Shown: positions 24,327 to 33,796, counted from the first letter of the stretch. The stretch is 64,000 nucleotides of DNA from Pseudomonas sp. RIT-PI-q (GCF_001297125.1 NZ_LHPC01000077.1:1-64000), one strand, 5' to 3'. The notes: generated by a model from the sequence alone, not told the origin. Numbers and translations: made by a program.

Positions 24327-25241
24327 TTAAATAGATGGCTTGCGTCCGCCGTGGGGTTGTTCGCGGGCGACGGTCAGGAAGGGGTCCACCAGCGCCGGGC
24401 GCGCGGTGCCTCGGCGCCAGGCCAGGCCGACGTCGAGCGTCTGGCTGAGGTCGGCAATCGGCCGGGCTTCGATGATGTCGCCCTCCAATGACCACGGGCG
24501 GTAGGTCATGTCGGGCTGGATCGAGACGCCCAATCCCGCGGCAACCAGGCTTCGAACGGCTTCCGTCGAGGCGGTTTTGAGCGTGATGCGCGGCTGCAGG
24601 CCGGCACCGCACCACATGCGGCGCGCGTTGCGATCCATCTCATCGACGTTCAGCTGAATCAACGGCTCGCGGGCTACATCGGCGAGGTTGATGCTGTCGT
24701 GCTCCAGCAAGGGATGCTGGGCCGGCAGCCACAGTCGATGGGGCGAATGGGTCAGGACTTCGGTCTGCAAGGCGTGACGGTCTTCGAGGTTGGAGAGGAT
24801 CAGCACGCCGACATCGATTTCGCCGCTGACCAGCAAATGCTCGATGTATGGCCGCTCGTCTTCCATCACGCGGATTTCGACGTTGGGATACGCGCGCTGG
24901 AAACGGGTGAGCAAATCCGCCAGGTAGTAACCGGCGACCAGGCTGGTCACGCCGACGATCAATTGCCCGGCCACCTGGTCGGTGCTCTGCTGGAGGCTGC
25001 GTTTGGCGTTGTCGACGGTGGCTAGAATCAGGTGGGCCTGGCGCAGGAACTGGTGGCCCTGGTGTGTCAGCGTCATGCCCTTGGCGTGGCGGTTGAACAG
25101 GCCGACGCCGATTTCCTGCTCCAGTTGCTGGATCGCCAGGGTCAATGTCGACTGGGAAATGAACGCGGTTTGCGCGGCGGCGGAGATCGAGCCGGTCTCG
25201 GCCACGGCGATGAAGTGACGGATCTGACGCAAGGTCATCAT
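24327..25241 (-). CDS. LysR-family transcriptional regulator
   Basis: The 304-residue regulator has an N-terminal winged helix-turn-helix (LRQIRHFIAVAETGSISAAA, then SQSTLTLAIQQLEQEIG) and a periplasmic-binding-like effector domain (about 90-300; VGVTSLVAGYYLADLL, GVGVLI-type GEIDVGVLILSN). It has two candidate ATGs, 25239-25241 and 25236-25238. It is 100 bases upstream of the PatD paralogue on the same strand, not divergent, so regulation of that gene and the polyamine cluster is an inference. Confidence 0.85.
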   Translation of the reverse strand: MMTLRQIRHFIAVAETGSISAAAQTAFISQSTLTLAIQQLEQEIGVGLFNRHAKGMTLTHQGHQFLRQAHLILATVDNAKRSLQQSTDQVAGQLIVGVTSLVAGYYLADLLTRFQRAYPNVEIRVMEDERPYIEHLLVSGEIDVGVLILSNLEDRHALQTEVLTHSPHRLWLPAQHPLLEHDSINLADVAREPLIQLNVDEMDRNARRMWCGAGLQPRITLKTASTEAVRSLVAAGLGVSIQPDMTYRPWSLEGDIIEARPIADLSQTLDVGLAWRRGTARPALVDPFLTVAREQPHGGRKPSI

Positions 25242-25268
25242 GGGGAAAGTACCCGGTGGGCGGTTTTT

Positions 25269-25294
25269 ATAGATTTGTTCGAGTGTATATCTAT
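25269..25294. promoter_or_regulatory. Inverted repeat ATAGAT-N14-ATCTAT, candidate LysR operator
   Basis: ATAGAT at 25269-25274 and ATCTAT at 25289-25294 lie 28 bases upstream of the lysR-type start, in an A/T-rich stretch. Inverted repeats in this position are typical autoregulatory sites of LysR proteins. A half-site (ATAGAT, 24259-24264) lies in front of the dehydrogenase gene. Confidence 0.4.
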
Positions 25295-25427
25295 TTTTCT
25301 GAGGTGCTGCGGTCAGCGCAATGACGCAGCGCAACATCTCGAAGCACTCTCACACCCGGATCCCGGGCACTTTCGATCTAGGCTGGAGGCCTCAAGGTCG
25401 GTTAAACCCATTTCGTGGAGGCAACAA

Positions 25428-26150
25428 ATGAACACCCGTGGATTGCTCGATCAACTACTCAAGTCCGGCCAGGACCTGTTGCAGAACAAGGCGGGCGGCA
25501 CGCAGAACAAATCTTCCAGCGGCGGCCTGGGCGGACTGCTCGGCGGCAGTGGCGGCTCGGGTGGGCTTGGCAGCCTGCTCTCGGGCGCGGGCGGCGGTGC
25601 ATTGGCGGCTGGCGCCATGGGCCTGTTGCTGGGCAGCAAGAAGGGCCGCAGTGTCGGCGGTAAAGTTCTGACCTACGGCGGCCTCGCGGCGCTGGGCGTG
25701 ATTGCCTATAAGGCTTACGGCAACTGGCAGGCCCAGCAGGGCACTGCGCCAAAGGGCGAACCGCAAACCGTCGACCGCGGGCCAGCGGCTCAGGTTGAAA
25801 AACACAGCCAGGCCATTCTCAAGGCCCTGGTGGCCGCCGCCAAGGCGGACGGCCATGTCGATGAGCGCGAACGTGCGTTGATCGAAGGCGAGTTCACCAA
25901 ACTCGACAACGATCAGGAGCTGCAACACTGGCTGCATGCCGAGCTCAACAAGCCGCTTGACCCGACCGATGTGGCTCGCGCCGCCAGCACCCCGGAAATG
26001 GCCGCTGAAATGTACATCGCCAGCGTGATGCTGGTGGACGAGGAGAATTTCATGGAAAAGTCCTACCTCGATGAACTGGCGCGCCAGCTCAAGCTTGAGC
26101 CGGGTTTGAAGGCTGAGCTGGAGAAACAGGTGCGTCAGGCCTCGGTGTAA
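25428..26150 (+). CDS. DUF533/TerB-like inner membrane protein (YebE family)
   Basis: The 240-residue protein starts with MNTRGLLDQLLKSGQDLL and a Gly/Ser-rich linker (about 25-60, GGLGGLLGGSGGSGG). A hydrophobic segment at about 60-100 carries AAGAMGLLLG and GLAALGVIAYKAY, and the C-terminal TerB-like helical domain (about 120-238) has ALVAAAKADGHVDERERALI and LVDEENFMEKSYLDELARQL. It resembles E. coli YebE. GTGGAGG precedes the ATG. Function is unknown; family members are often envelope-stress induced. It is monocistronic, followed by a REPIN. Confidence 0.85.
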   Translation: MNTRGLLDQLLKSGQDLLQNKAGGTQNKSSSGGLGGLLGGSGGSGGLGSLLSGAGGGALAAGAMGLLLGSKKGRSVGGKVLTYGGLAALGVIAYKAYGNWQAQQGTAPKGEPQTVDRGPAAQVEKHSQAILKALVAAAKADGHVDERERALIEGEFTKLDNDQELQHWLHAELNKPLDPTDVARAASTPEMAAEMYIASVMLVDEENFMEKSYLDELARQLKLEPGLKAELEKQVRQASV

Positions 26151-26163
26151 GTCTTCAGGGCCT

Positions 26164-26231
26164 CTTCGCGGGCAAGCCTCGCTCCTACAGGACTTCGTGT
26201 GAACCTGTAGGAGCGAGGCTTGCCCGCGAAG
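26164..26231. repeat. REPIN, compact outward arrangement
   Basis: CTTCGCGGGCAAGCCTCGCT and AGCGAGGCTTGCCCGCGAAG are inverted with only about 16 bases between the CCTACAGG/CCTGTAGG ends, giving an almost perfect 26-bp-arm hairpin. It lies just after the DUF533 gene and may also act in termination. Confidence 0.88.
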
Positions 26232-26373
26232 ACGTCCTCAGCTCCACCACACCCCTAAATGCCCCAATCCCGGCTATTTCTGCCAGAGATGAGAAATGCT
26301 GCGTAACCCTTGATAGATGCACCCCCACCCTCGGCTATACTCGGCAGCATTTGAATGGCCCCGAGGAATGACT

Positions 26374-27996
26374 GTGAAAAACTGGACGTTGCGCCAACGG
26401 ATCCTGGCGAGCTTTGCAGTAATTATCGCCATCATGCTGCTGATGGTTATCGTCTCGTATTCCCGGTTGTTGAAAATCGAAGAAAGCGAAGCCAGCGTCC
26501 GTGACGACGCGCTTCCCGGGGTGTATTACAGCTCGATGATTCGCGGGGCCTGGTCCGACAGTTTCCTTCAAACCCAAGAGCTGCTGGGCTTGAAGCAAGG
26601 GCAGGGCATCAGTGCTGAAGATGCCGCCGATTACAAAAACTTCGAAGCGCGTCTGCAAGAGGAGATCAGTAACTATCGCGGCACCGTCACCACGGATGAA
26701 GACAAGGTCGAGTTCGCCGCTTTCGAAAAGCTCCATGCCAACTACAACAACGCCCTGGCGACTGTGCTCGACCTGCATAAACGCAATCAGGAAGCGGACG
26801 CCATCAAGGCGTTCAATGAACAGCTGATCCCGGCTTGGACAGCGGGCCGCATGAAACTCAACGACATCATCCGTGAAAACAAAGCGGTGGCCGACCAGGA
26901 CATGGCAAACATTGATGACGCGGTGATCACCGCGAAAATCATCATGGGCATTTCCCTGTTGGTCGCGGTACTGGCCGCCGGCCTCTGCGGCCTGCTGTTG
27001 ATGCGGGCGATCATGGCGCCGATGAATCGCATCGTGCAGATCCTCGAAATCATGCGCACCGGCGACCTCAGCGGCCGCCTGAACCTGGAGCGCAAGGACG
27101 AGTTTGGCGCCGTGGAAACCGGCTTCAACGACATGATGACCGAGCTGACGTCCCTGGTGTCGCAGGCCCAGCGCTCCTCGGTGCAGGTCACCACGTCGGT
27201 CACCGAGATTGCCGCCACTTCCAAGCAACAACAGGCGACCGCCACCGAAACCGCCGCCACCACCACCGAAATCGGTGCGACATCCCGTGAAATCGCCGCC
27301 ACCTCCCGTGACCTGGTGCGCACCATGACCGAAGTGTCCACCGCCGCCGACCAGGCCTCAGTGGCCGCCGGTTCCGGGCAGCAAGGCCTGGCGCGGATGG
27401 AAGAGACCATGCATTCGGTGATGGGCGCGGCGGATCTGGTCAACGCCAAACTGGCGATCCTCAACGAGAAGGCCGGCAACATCAATCAAGTGGTGGTGAC
27501 CATCGTCAAAGTCGCCGACCAGACCAATCTGCTGTCGCTGAACGCGGCGATCGAGGCTGAGAAGGCCGGTGAATACGGTCGCGGGTTTGCCGTGGTCGCC
27601 ACCGAAGTGCGGCGACTGGCGGACCAGACTGCCGTGGCCACTTACGACATCGAGCAGATGGTGCGCGAGATCCAGTCGGCAGTGTCGGCCGGGGTCATGG
27701 GCATGGACAAGTTCTCCGAAGAAGTGCGCCGCGGCATGTCCGAGGTGCAGCAGGTCGGCGAGCAGCTGTCGCAGATCATCCACCAGGTGCAGGCGCTGGC
27801 GCCGCGGGTGTTGATGGTCAACGAAGGCATGCAGGCCCAGGCCACCGGAGCCGAGCAGATCAACCACGCGCTGGTGCAGTTGGGCGACGCCAGCAGCCAG
27901 ACGGTCGAATCGTTGCGCCAAGCCAGTTTTGCCATCGATGAACTGAGCCAGGTGGCCGTAGGGCTGCGCAGCGGCGTCTCGCGATTCAAAGTCTGA
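26374..27996 (+). CDS. wspA: Surface-sensing methyl-accepting protein WspA
   Basis: The ~540-residue chemoreceptor-like protein has a first helix (ILASFAVIIAIMLLMVIVSY), a periplasmic four-helix-bundle sensor, a second helix (IIMGISLLVAVLAAGLCGLL), a HAMP domain and a cytoplasmic signalling hairpin with the tip NAAIEAEKAGEYGRGFAVVA. GTG 26374 has GAGGA at the right distance and gives KNWTLRQRILASF; ATG 26368 two codons earlier is possible. It is the first gene of wspABCDEFR. WspA detects surface contact or envelope stress and activates WspE. The tip and methylation region match the Wsp class. Confidence 0.93.
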   Translation: MKNWTLRQRILASFAVIIAIMLLMVIVSYSRLLKIEESEASVRDDALPGVYYSSMIRGAWSDSFLQTQELLGLKQGQGISAEDAADYKNFEARLQEEISNYRGTVTTDEDKVEFAAFEKLHANYNNALATVLDLHKRNQEADAIKAFNEQLIPAWTAGRMKLNDIIRENKAVADQDMANIDDAVITAKIIMGISLLVAVLAAGLCGLLLMRAIMAPMNRIVQILEIMRTGDLSGRLNLERKDEFGAVETGFNDMMTELTSLVSQAQRSSVQVTTSVTEIAATSKQQQATATETAATTTEIGATSREIAATSRDLVRTMTEVSTAADQASVAAGSGQQGLARMEETMHSVMGAADLVNAKLAILNEKAGNINQVVVTIVKVADQTNLLSLNAAIEAEKAGEYGRGFAVVATEVRRLADQTAVATYDIEQMVREIQSAVSAGVMGMDKFSEEVRRGMSEVQQVGEQLSQIIHQVQALAPRVLMVNEGMQAQATGAEQINHALVQLGDASSQTVESLRQASFAIDELSQVAVGLRSGVSRFKV

Positions 27997-28532
27997 TGAG
28001 CGAACTCACGGCCAAACGCACCGCCGTGAAGCCGGCGGCGCAATCGTTGTTCCTGGTGTTCCGCATCGGCAGCGAGCGCTATGCCTTGCAGGCGGTCGAG
28101 GTGGCGGAAGTGTTGCCGCGCCTGCCCTTGAAACCGATCCCGCGTGCGCCGGACTGGGTTGCCGGGGTGTTCGCCTATCGCGGCGCAGTGGTGCCGGTGA
28201 TCGATCTCAGCGCGCTGACCTTCGGCCAACCGGCCCAAGCCCGGACCAGCACGCGATTGGTGCTGGTCAATTACCGTGCGGATCAAACCGCGCCGGTGCA
28301 ATTGCTCGGGCTGATTCTGGAGCAGGCGACCGATACCTTGCGCTGCAACCCGGCGGACTTTCAGCCCTATGGTCTGGATAACCGTCAGGCGCTGTACCTA
28401 GGGCCGGTGCGTGAAGATGCGCAAGGACTGCTGCAATGGGTGCGGGTCGCCGACCTGCTCGACGATCAGGTCCGCGTGCTGCTGTTCCCGTCGCCGCCCA
28501 TGAACCTGACGCTGCTTGAGGAGCGGCCATGA
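27996..28532 (+). CDS. wspB: CheW-like coupling protein WspB
   Basis: The 178-residue protein has a single CheW domain (FLVFRIGSERYALQAVEVAE, GVFAYRGAVVPVIDLS). It starts on the last base of wspA (TGATG overlap) and links the WspA receptor to the WspE kinase. The Wsp system has two CheW-like proteins, WspB and WspD; here WspB is the shorter. Confidence 0.92.
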   Translation: MSELTAKRTAVKPAAQSLFLVFRIGSERYALQAVEVAEVLPRLPLKPIPRAPDWVAGVFAYRGAVVPVIDLSALTFGQPAQARTSTRLVLVNYRADQTAPVQLLGLILEQATDTLRCNPADFQPYGLDNRQALYLGPVREDAQGLLQWVRVADLLDDQVRVLLFPSPPMNLTLLEERP

Positions 28533-29794
28533 GCAGCGATCAGCGGTTTTTCGATTTCCTCAAAGAGCGCATCGGCCTCGATGTGACCTCGGTCGGCCCG
28601 GCGATCATCGAGCGTGCGGTACGCCAGCGCAGCACCGCGTCCAACGCGCTGACGGCCGATGAGTATTGGCACACCTTGCTGGGGTCGCACGATGAGCAAC
28701 AGGCGCTGATTGAAGCGGTGATCGTTCCGGAAACCTGGTTTTTCCGTTACCCGGAATCCTTCGCCACGCTGGCCAAATTGGCCGCCAAACGGCTGGCCGA
28801 GATCAACCACATGCGGGCGCTGCGAATTCTCAGCCTGCCGTGTTCCACTGGCGAGGAACCGTACTCGATTGCCATGGCCCTGCTCGATGCGGGGTTCAAG
28901 CCGCATCAGTTCAAGGTCGAAGGGATGGACGTCAGCCCGCTGTCGGGGGAAAAAGCCCGGCGCGCGCTGTACGGCAAGAATTCGTTGCGGGGCCAGGACA
29001 TCGACTTTCGCGGGCGACATTTTACCGCCGAAAGCGATGGCTATCGCCTCAGCGGACGCGTGCTCGAGCAGGTGCGTTTGCAGGTCGGTAATTTGCTGGA
29101 TCCGGCGTTACTGGCCAACGAACCACCTTACGACTTCGTGTTCTGCCGCAACCTGCTGATCTATTTCGATCAGCCGACCCAGCAACAAGTCTTCGAAGTG
29201 CTCAAGCGCCTGACCCACGTCGATGGCGTGCTGTTTATCGGCCCGGCCGAGGGCAGTCTGCTGGGGCGTTTTGGCATGCGATCGATCGGCATCCCGCAGT
29301 CCTTTGCCTTCAGCCGCCAGAGCTTGCCAGAACCTGAACCGCTTCCAGCCTTCGTTCCGACCCCTTTGCCCGTGCGCCAACCGGTGCGCAGCGTGACCCC
29401 GCCGCCCGTGCGCAGTCGCCCGTTTGCCACGGTTGCACCGCTACCCGTTACCCCGAAAGCTTCGGACGCCGCGACATTGCTGGCCAACATCGCCGCCCTC
29501 GCCAACGAAGGCAAAAGTGCCGAAGCCCGCGCCGCATGCGAAAGCTATTTACGCAGCCACGAACCGGTGGCTCAGGTGTTCTATTGGTTGGGGCTGCTCA
29601 GCGATGTCGCCGGCAGTGCGCTTGAAGCCCAGGGTTTTTATCGCAAAGCGTTGTACCTCGAGCCGCAACATCCCGACGCGTTGATGCACCTGGCTGCCTT
29701 GCTGCAATCCCAGGGCGACACGGCGGGGGCCAGACGCTTGCAGGCACGCGCCGCCCGCAGCGAACGCGCCGCCGACAGTGAGCGTAAACGATGA
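28529..29794 (+). CDS. wspC: CheR-type methyltransferase WspC
   Basis: The 421-residue protein has an N-terminal CheR domain with the SAM-binding motif LSLPCSTGEEPYSIAMALLD and FVFCRNLLIYF (about 60-265). A proline-rich linker follows (about 265-315, PEPEPLPAFVPTPLPV), then C-terminal tetratricopeptide repeats (VFYWLGLLSDVAGSALEAQG, ALYLEPQHPDALMHLAALL). It methylates WspA glutamates, setting the activity of the pathway; the TPR tail is typical of WspC and absent from the chemotaxis CheR. It overlaps wspB by four bases. Confidence 0.93.
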   Translation: MSSDQRFFDFLKERIGLDVTSVGPAIIERAVRQRSTASNALTADEYWHTLLGSHDEQQALIEAVIVPETWFFRYPESFATLAKLAAKRLAEINHMRALRILSLPCSTGEEPYSIAMALLDAGFKPHQFKVEGMDVSPLSGEKARRALYGKNSLRGQDIDFRGRHFTAESDGYRLSGRVLEQVRLQVGNLLDPALLANEPPYDFVFCRNLLIYFDQPTQQQVFEVLKRLTHVDGVLFIGPAEGSLLGRFGMRSIGIPQSFAFSRQSLPEPEPLPAFVPTPLPVRQPVRSVTPPPVRSRPFATVAPLPVTPKASDAATLLANIAALANEGKSAEARAACESYLRSHEPVAQVFYWLGLLSDVAGSALEAQGFYRKALYLEPQHPDALMHLAALLQSQGDTAGARRLQARAARSERAADSERKR

Positions 29795-30474
29795 ACGCCA
29801 CCGACACTTTCCGCCTCACCCATGACGATGCCGAGGCCATCGACGATTGCTGGAACCGCATCGGTATCCACGGCGACAAGTCCTGCCCGCTGCTGATCGA
29901 GCATATTCACTGCCGCAATTGCGCGGTGTATTCGGCCGCCGCCACGCGCTTGCTCGACCGCTACGCGTTGCAGCAGGAAGACCGCGGGCAAGTGTCCACC
30001 GTGGCCGAGAGCGAAGTGAAAACCCGCTCGCTGTTGATGTTCCGTCTCGGCGAAGAATGGCTCGGTCTGGCGACGCGCAGCCTGGTGGAAGTGGCGCCGT
30101 TGCAGGCAATTCACTCCTTGCCGCATCAACGCTCCCGGGCCTTGCTCGGTGTGGCGAATGTGCGCGGCGCCCTGGTGGCGTGCCTGTCTTTGGTCGAGTT
30201 GCTGGGGCTCGATGGCGTCAGCAGCGTGGCGTCCGGCGCGCGAGTCATGCCGCGGATGCTGATCATTGCTGCCCACGGCGGGCCGGTGGTGGTGCCGGTC
30301 GACGAAGTGGACGGGATTCATGCCATCGACGAGCGCATCCTCGATGCCGCCTCCCGATCTGGCGCGCAGGCCAGCGCCAAATACACCCGTGGCGTGTTGC
30401 AATTCAAAGGACGCAGCCTGCGTTGGCTGGATGCAGACCAGTTGCTGTCCGCCGTGACCCGGAGCCTCACATGA
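29791..30474 (+). CDS. wspD: CheW-like coupling protein WspD
   Basis: The 227-residue protein has a CheW domain preceded by an N-terminal ~60-residue segment with Cys residues in CPLLIEHIHCRNC, which looks like a small structural or metal-binding element (C-x9-C-x2-C). The CheW core includes LLMFRLGEEWLGLATRSLVE and GVANVRGALVACLSL. It overlaps wspC by four bases and wspE by four bases. It is the second adaptor that joins WspA and WspE. Confidence 0.92.
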   Translation: MNATDTFRLTHDDAEAIDDCWNRIGIHGDKSCPLLIEHIHCRNCAVYSAAATRLLDRYALQQEDRGQVSTVAESEVKTRSLLMFRLGEEWLGLATRSLVEVAPLQAIHSLPHQRSRALLGVANVRGALVACLSLVELLGLDGVSSVASGARVMPRMLIIAAHGGPVVVPVDEVDGIHAIDERILDAASRSGAQASAKYTRGVLQFKGRSLRWLDADQLLSAVTRSLT

Positions 30475-32741
30475 CCCCCGAGCAAATGCGCGACGCCTCT
30501 TTGCTGGAACTGTTCAGCCTCGAAGCCGAGGCTCAGACCCAAGTGCTGAGCGCGGGGCTGCTGGCGCTTGAGCGCGATCCGACCCAGGCCGATCACCTCG
30601 AGTCGTGCATGCGCGCGGCGCACTCGCTCAAGGGCGCGGCGCGGATCGTCGGGGTCGATGCCGGGGTCAGCGTGGCCCATGTGATGGAAGATTGCCTGGT
30701 CAGTGCCCAGGAAGGGCGCCTGTATCTGCGCCCCGAGCACATCGATGCGTTGTTGCAAGGCACCGATCTGCTGATGCGCATCGCGACGCCGAACAACAAT
30801 CCCGTGCCAGCAGACATCGAGGCCTACGTGGCCCTGATGGCGCGGCTGCTCGATCCCTTGGCGCTGGCCGCGCCGATCAGCACGCCGATAGCGCCCTTCA
30901 TGTCCGCGCCCGAGCCCGAGGCGCCCGCACCCGTTGTCGAAGGGCCGACCCCGGTTGCCGAGCCGAGCAAGAACAAGCGCACCACCGAAAACGGCGAACG
31001 CGTATTGCGGGTCACCGCCGAACGTTTGAATAGCCTGCTCGACCTGTCGAGTAAATCCCTGGTGGAAACCCTGCGGCTCAAGCCGCACCTGGCCACCATG
31101 CAGCGCCTCAAACGCATGCAGAACAATGGCCTGCGGGCCCTGGAAAACCTCAACGTCCACCTCAAGGATCTTGCCTTGAGCCTGGAAGCACAGGAAGCCC
31201 TCGATGATGCCCGCCGGTTGTTGGCGGAAGCCCAACAGCTGCTGGTGGAAAAAAACGCCGAACTGGATGAGTTCGCCTGGCAGGCCAGTCAACGGGCGCA
31301 GGTGTTGTACGACACGGCGCTGGCCTGTCGCATGCGGCCGTTTGCCGATGTGTTGACCGGGCAAGTGCGGATGGTCCGCGACCTCGGCCGCAGTCTTGGC
31401 AAGCAAGTGCGGCTGGAGATCGAGGGCGAAAAGACCCAAGTCGATCGCGACGTGCTGGAAAAACTCGAAGCACCGCTGACGCACCTGCTGCGCAACGCCG
31501 TCGACCATGGCATCGAATCGCCGGAGCAACGGCTGTTGGCCGGCAAGCCGGCTGAAGGGCTGATTCGCCTGCGCGCCTCGCATCAGGCCGGATTGCTGGT
31601 GCTGGAGCTGAGCGATGACGGCCATGGCGTCGACCTGGAAAAGGTCCGCCGCAGCATCATCGAGCGCCAATTGTCGCCAGCCGAAACCGCCGCGCAGTTG
31701 AGCGAAGAAGAACTGCTGACCTTCCTGTTCCTGCCGGGCTTCAGCCTGCGGGATACAGTCACCGAAGTCTCCGGGCGCGGCGTCGGCCTGGACGCGGTTC
31801 AGCACATGGTCCGGCAAGTACGCGGCGCGGTGGTGCTGGAGCAGACGGCGGGCGAGGGCAGCCGCTTCCATCTCGAAGTGCCGCTGACCCTGTCGGTGGT
31901 GCGCAGCCTGGTGGTGGAAGTCGGTGACGAGGCGTATGCCTTCCCGCTGGCGCACATCGAGCGTATGTGCGACCTGGAGCCGGCGGACATCGTTCAGGTC
32001 GAAGGTCGCCAGCATTTCTGGTACGAAGGCCGGCATGTCGGGCTGGTGGCGGCCAGTCAACTGTTGCAGCGTCCGGCGAGCCAAAACAGCCCGCAAACCC
32101 TCAAAGTCGTGGTGATCCGCGAGCGCGAGGCGATCTACGGCGTGGCGGTCGAGCGTTTCATTGGCGAGCGCACGCTGGTGGTATTGCCGCTGGATGAGCG
32201 TCTGGGCAAGGTCCAGGACATTTCCGCCGGGGCGTTGCTCGATGACGGCTCGGTGGTGCTGATCGTCGACGTCGAAGACATGCTGCGTTCGGTGGACAAA
32301 CTGCTCAATACCGGGCGTCTGGAGCGGATTGCCCGCCACAGCAACCAGGTCGTGGAAGCCGCGCGCAAGCGGATCCTGGTGGTCGACGATTCCCTGACTG
32401 TGCGCGAGTTGCAGCGCAAGCTGTTGCTCAACCGCGGCTACGATGTCGCGGTCGCGGTGGACGGCATGGATGGCTGGAATGCCCTGCGTTCGGAGGATTT
32501 TGATCTGCTGATCACTGACATCGACATGCCACGCATGGACGGTATCGAACTGGTGTCTTTGTTGCGCCGGGACAATCGATTGCAATCGCTACCGGTTATG
32601 GTGGTGTCCTACAAGGATCGAGAAGAGGACCGTCGTCGTGGACTGGACGCCGGAGCCGACTATTATCTAGCCAAAGCCAGTTTTCATGACGACGCCCTGC
32701 TCGATGCAGTGGTTGAGCTCATCGGAGGAGCGCGGGCATGA
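30471..32741 (+). CDS. wspE: Hybrid CheA-type histidine kinase WspE
   Basis: The 756-residue kinase has an Hpt (P1) domain with phospho-acceptor His51 (MRAAHSLKGAARIVG), a Pro/Ala-rich linker (about 140-170), a dimerisation domain, and an HATPase domain with LTHLLRNAVDHGIESP and GRGVGLDAVQHMV. A CheW-like P5 domain (VVRSLVVEVGDEAYAFPLAH) and a C-terminal receiver (LLITDIDMPRMDGIEL) follow. It phosphorylates WspR and WspF. The start ATG 30471 overlaps the wspD stop; an open frame upstream belongs to a shadow of wspD. It matches WspE in length and domain order. Confidence 0.93.
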   Translation: MTPEQMRDASLLELFSLEAEAQTQVLSAGLLALERDPTQADHLESCMRAAHSLKGAARIVGVDAGVSVAHVMEDCLVSAQEGRLYLRPEHIDALLQGTDLLMRIATPNNNPVPADIEAYVALMARLLDPLALAAPISTPIAPFMSAPEPEAPAPVVEGPTPVAEPSKNKRTTENGERVLRVTAERLNSLLDLSSKSLVETLRLKPHLATMQRLKRMQNNGLRALENLNVHLKDLALSLEAQEALDDARRLLAEAQQLLVEKNAELDEFAWQASQRAQVLYDTALACRMRPFADVLTGQVRMVRDLGRSLGKQVRLEIEGEKTQVDRDVLEKLEAPLTHLLRNAVDHGIESPEQRLLAGKPAEGLIRLRASHQAGLLVLELSDDGHGVDLEKVRRSIIERQLSPAETAAQLSEEELLTFLFLPGFSLRDTVTEVSGRGVGLDAVQHMVRQVRGAVVLEQTAGEGSRFHLEVPLTLSVVRSLVVEVGDEAYAFPLAHIERMCDLEPADIVQVEGRQHFWYEGRHVGLVAASQLLQRPASQNSPQTLKVVVIREREAIYGVAVERFIGERTLVVLPLDERLGKVQDISAGALLDDGSVVLIVDVEDMLRSVDKLLNTGRLERIARHSNQVVEAARKRILVVDDSLTVRELQRKLLLNRGYDVAVAVDGMDGWNALRSEDFDLLITDIDMPRMDGIELVSLLRRDNRLQSLPVMVVSYKDREEDRRRGLDAGADYYLAKASFHDDALLDAVVELIGGARA

Positions 32742-33748
32742 AAATCGCAATCGTCAACGACATGCCCATGGCCGTAGAGGCCCTGCGCCGCGCTTTGGCC
32801 TTCGAACCGGCGCACGAGGTGGTCTGGGTGGCCAGCAACGGCGCCGAGGCGGTGCAACGTTGCGCCGAATTCACCCCGGACCTGATCCTGATGGACTTGA
32901 TCATGCCGGTGATGGACGGCGTCGAGGCGACCCGGCGAATCATGGCCGAGACCCCGTGCGCCATTGTGATTGTCACCGTCGACCGGCAGCAGAATGTGCA
33001 CCGCGTGTTCGAAGCCATGGGCCATGGCGCGCTGGACGTGGTCGATACGCCGGCGCTCGGTGCCGGCAATGCGCAGGAAGCGGCCGCGCCGTTACTGCGC
33101 AAAATCATCAACATCGGCTGGCTGATCGGTGACCGTGGCAATCGCGAGCGCTCGGCACCGGCGCCGCTGCGCAGTTCGGCCTCGCGCCAGCGCCTGGTGG
33201 CCATCGGTTCGTCCGCTGGCGGCCCGGCAGCGCTGGAAATATTGCTCAAAGGCTTGCCACGGGATTTTTCGGCGGCAATCGTGCTGGTGCAGCACGTCGA
33301 TCAGGTATTCGCCGCTGGCATGGCCGAATGGCTGAGCAGTGCCAGCGGCCTGAATGTTCGTCTGGCTCAGGAAGGCGAGCCGCCACAAAGCGGCACGGTC
33401 CTGCTGGCCGGCACCAACCACCATATTCGTTTGTTGAAAAACGGCACGCTGGCCTACACCGCCGAACCGGTCAACGAGATCTATCGGCCGTCGATCGATG
33501 TGTTTTTCGAGAGCGTGGCCCATTACTGGAGCGGTGACGCCGTGGGTGTTTTGCTCACCGGCATGGGACGCGATGGCGCGCAGGGGCTTAAACTCATGCG
33601 CCAGCAAGGTTACCTGACCATCGCTCAGGATCAGAACAGCAGCGCTGTGTACGGAATGCCCAAAGCGGCAGCGGCCATCGACGCTGCCGTCGAAGTTCGA
33701 CCACTGGACAAGATAGCGCCACGATTGCTGGAGATATTCCCAAAATGA
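32738..33748 (+). CDS. wspF: CheB-type methylesterase WspF
   Basis: The 336-residue response regulator-methylesterase has a receiver domain with Asp53 (LMDLIMPVMDG) and a CheB domain. Catalytic Ser lies in GSSAGGPAALE, His in LVQHVDQV and Asp in GMGRDGAQGL. WspF removes methyl groups from WspA; loss of function locks the pathway on and raises cyclic di-GMP, which yields wrinkly or small-colony variants in Pseudomonas. No truncation or frameshift is visible, so the gene appears intact. It overlaps wspE by four bases. Confidence 0.93.
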   Translation: MKIAIVNDMPMAVEALRRALAFEPAHEVVWVASNGAEAVQRCAEFTPDLILMDLIMPVMDGVEATRRIMAETPCAIVIVTVDRQQNVHRVFEAMGHGALDVVDTPALGAGNAQEAAAPLLRKIINIGWLIGDRGNRERSAPAPLRSSASRQRLVAIGSSAGGPAALEILLKGLPRDFSAAIVLVQHVDQVFAAGMAEWLSSASGLNVRLAQEGEPPQSGTVLLAGTNHHIRLLKNGTLAYTAEPVNEIYRPSIDVFFESVAHYWSGDAVGVLLTGMGRDGAQGLKLMRQQGYLTIAQDQNSSAVYGMPKAAAAIDAAVEVRPLDKIAPRLLEIFPK

Positions 33749-33796
33749 TCAATTTTCACAGCAATCCTGGCCCAAGTAGTACTCAGGTGACTGCAC

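Noticed and set aside
29847..30470. Upstream extension of wspE by 208 codons
   Set aside because: It is the out-of-frame shadow of wspD; the Hpt domain of WspE begins right after ATG 30471, which overlaps the wspD stop by four bases.
30318..32585. Very long minus-strand open frame (755 codons) opposite wspE
   Set aside because: The plus-strand wspE has full Hpt, kinase, CheW and receiver domains in an ordered operon. The reverse frame has His/Gln-rich, low-complexity content typical of antisense shadows.
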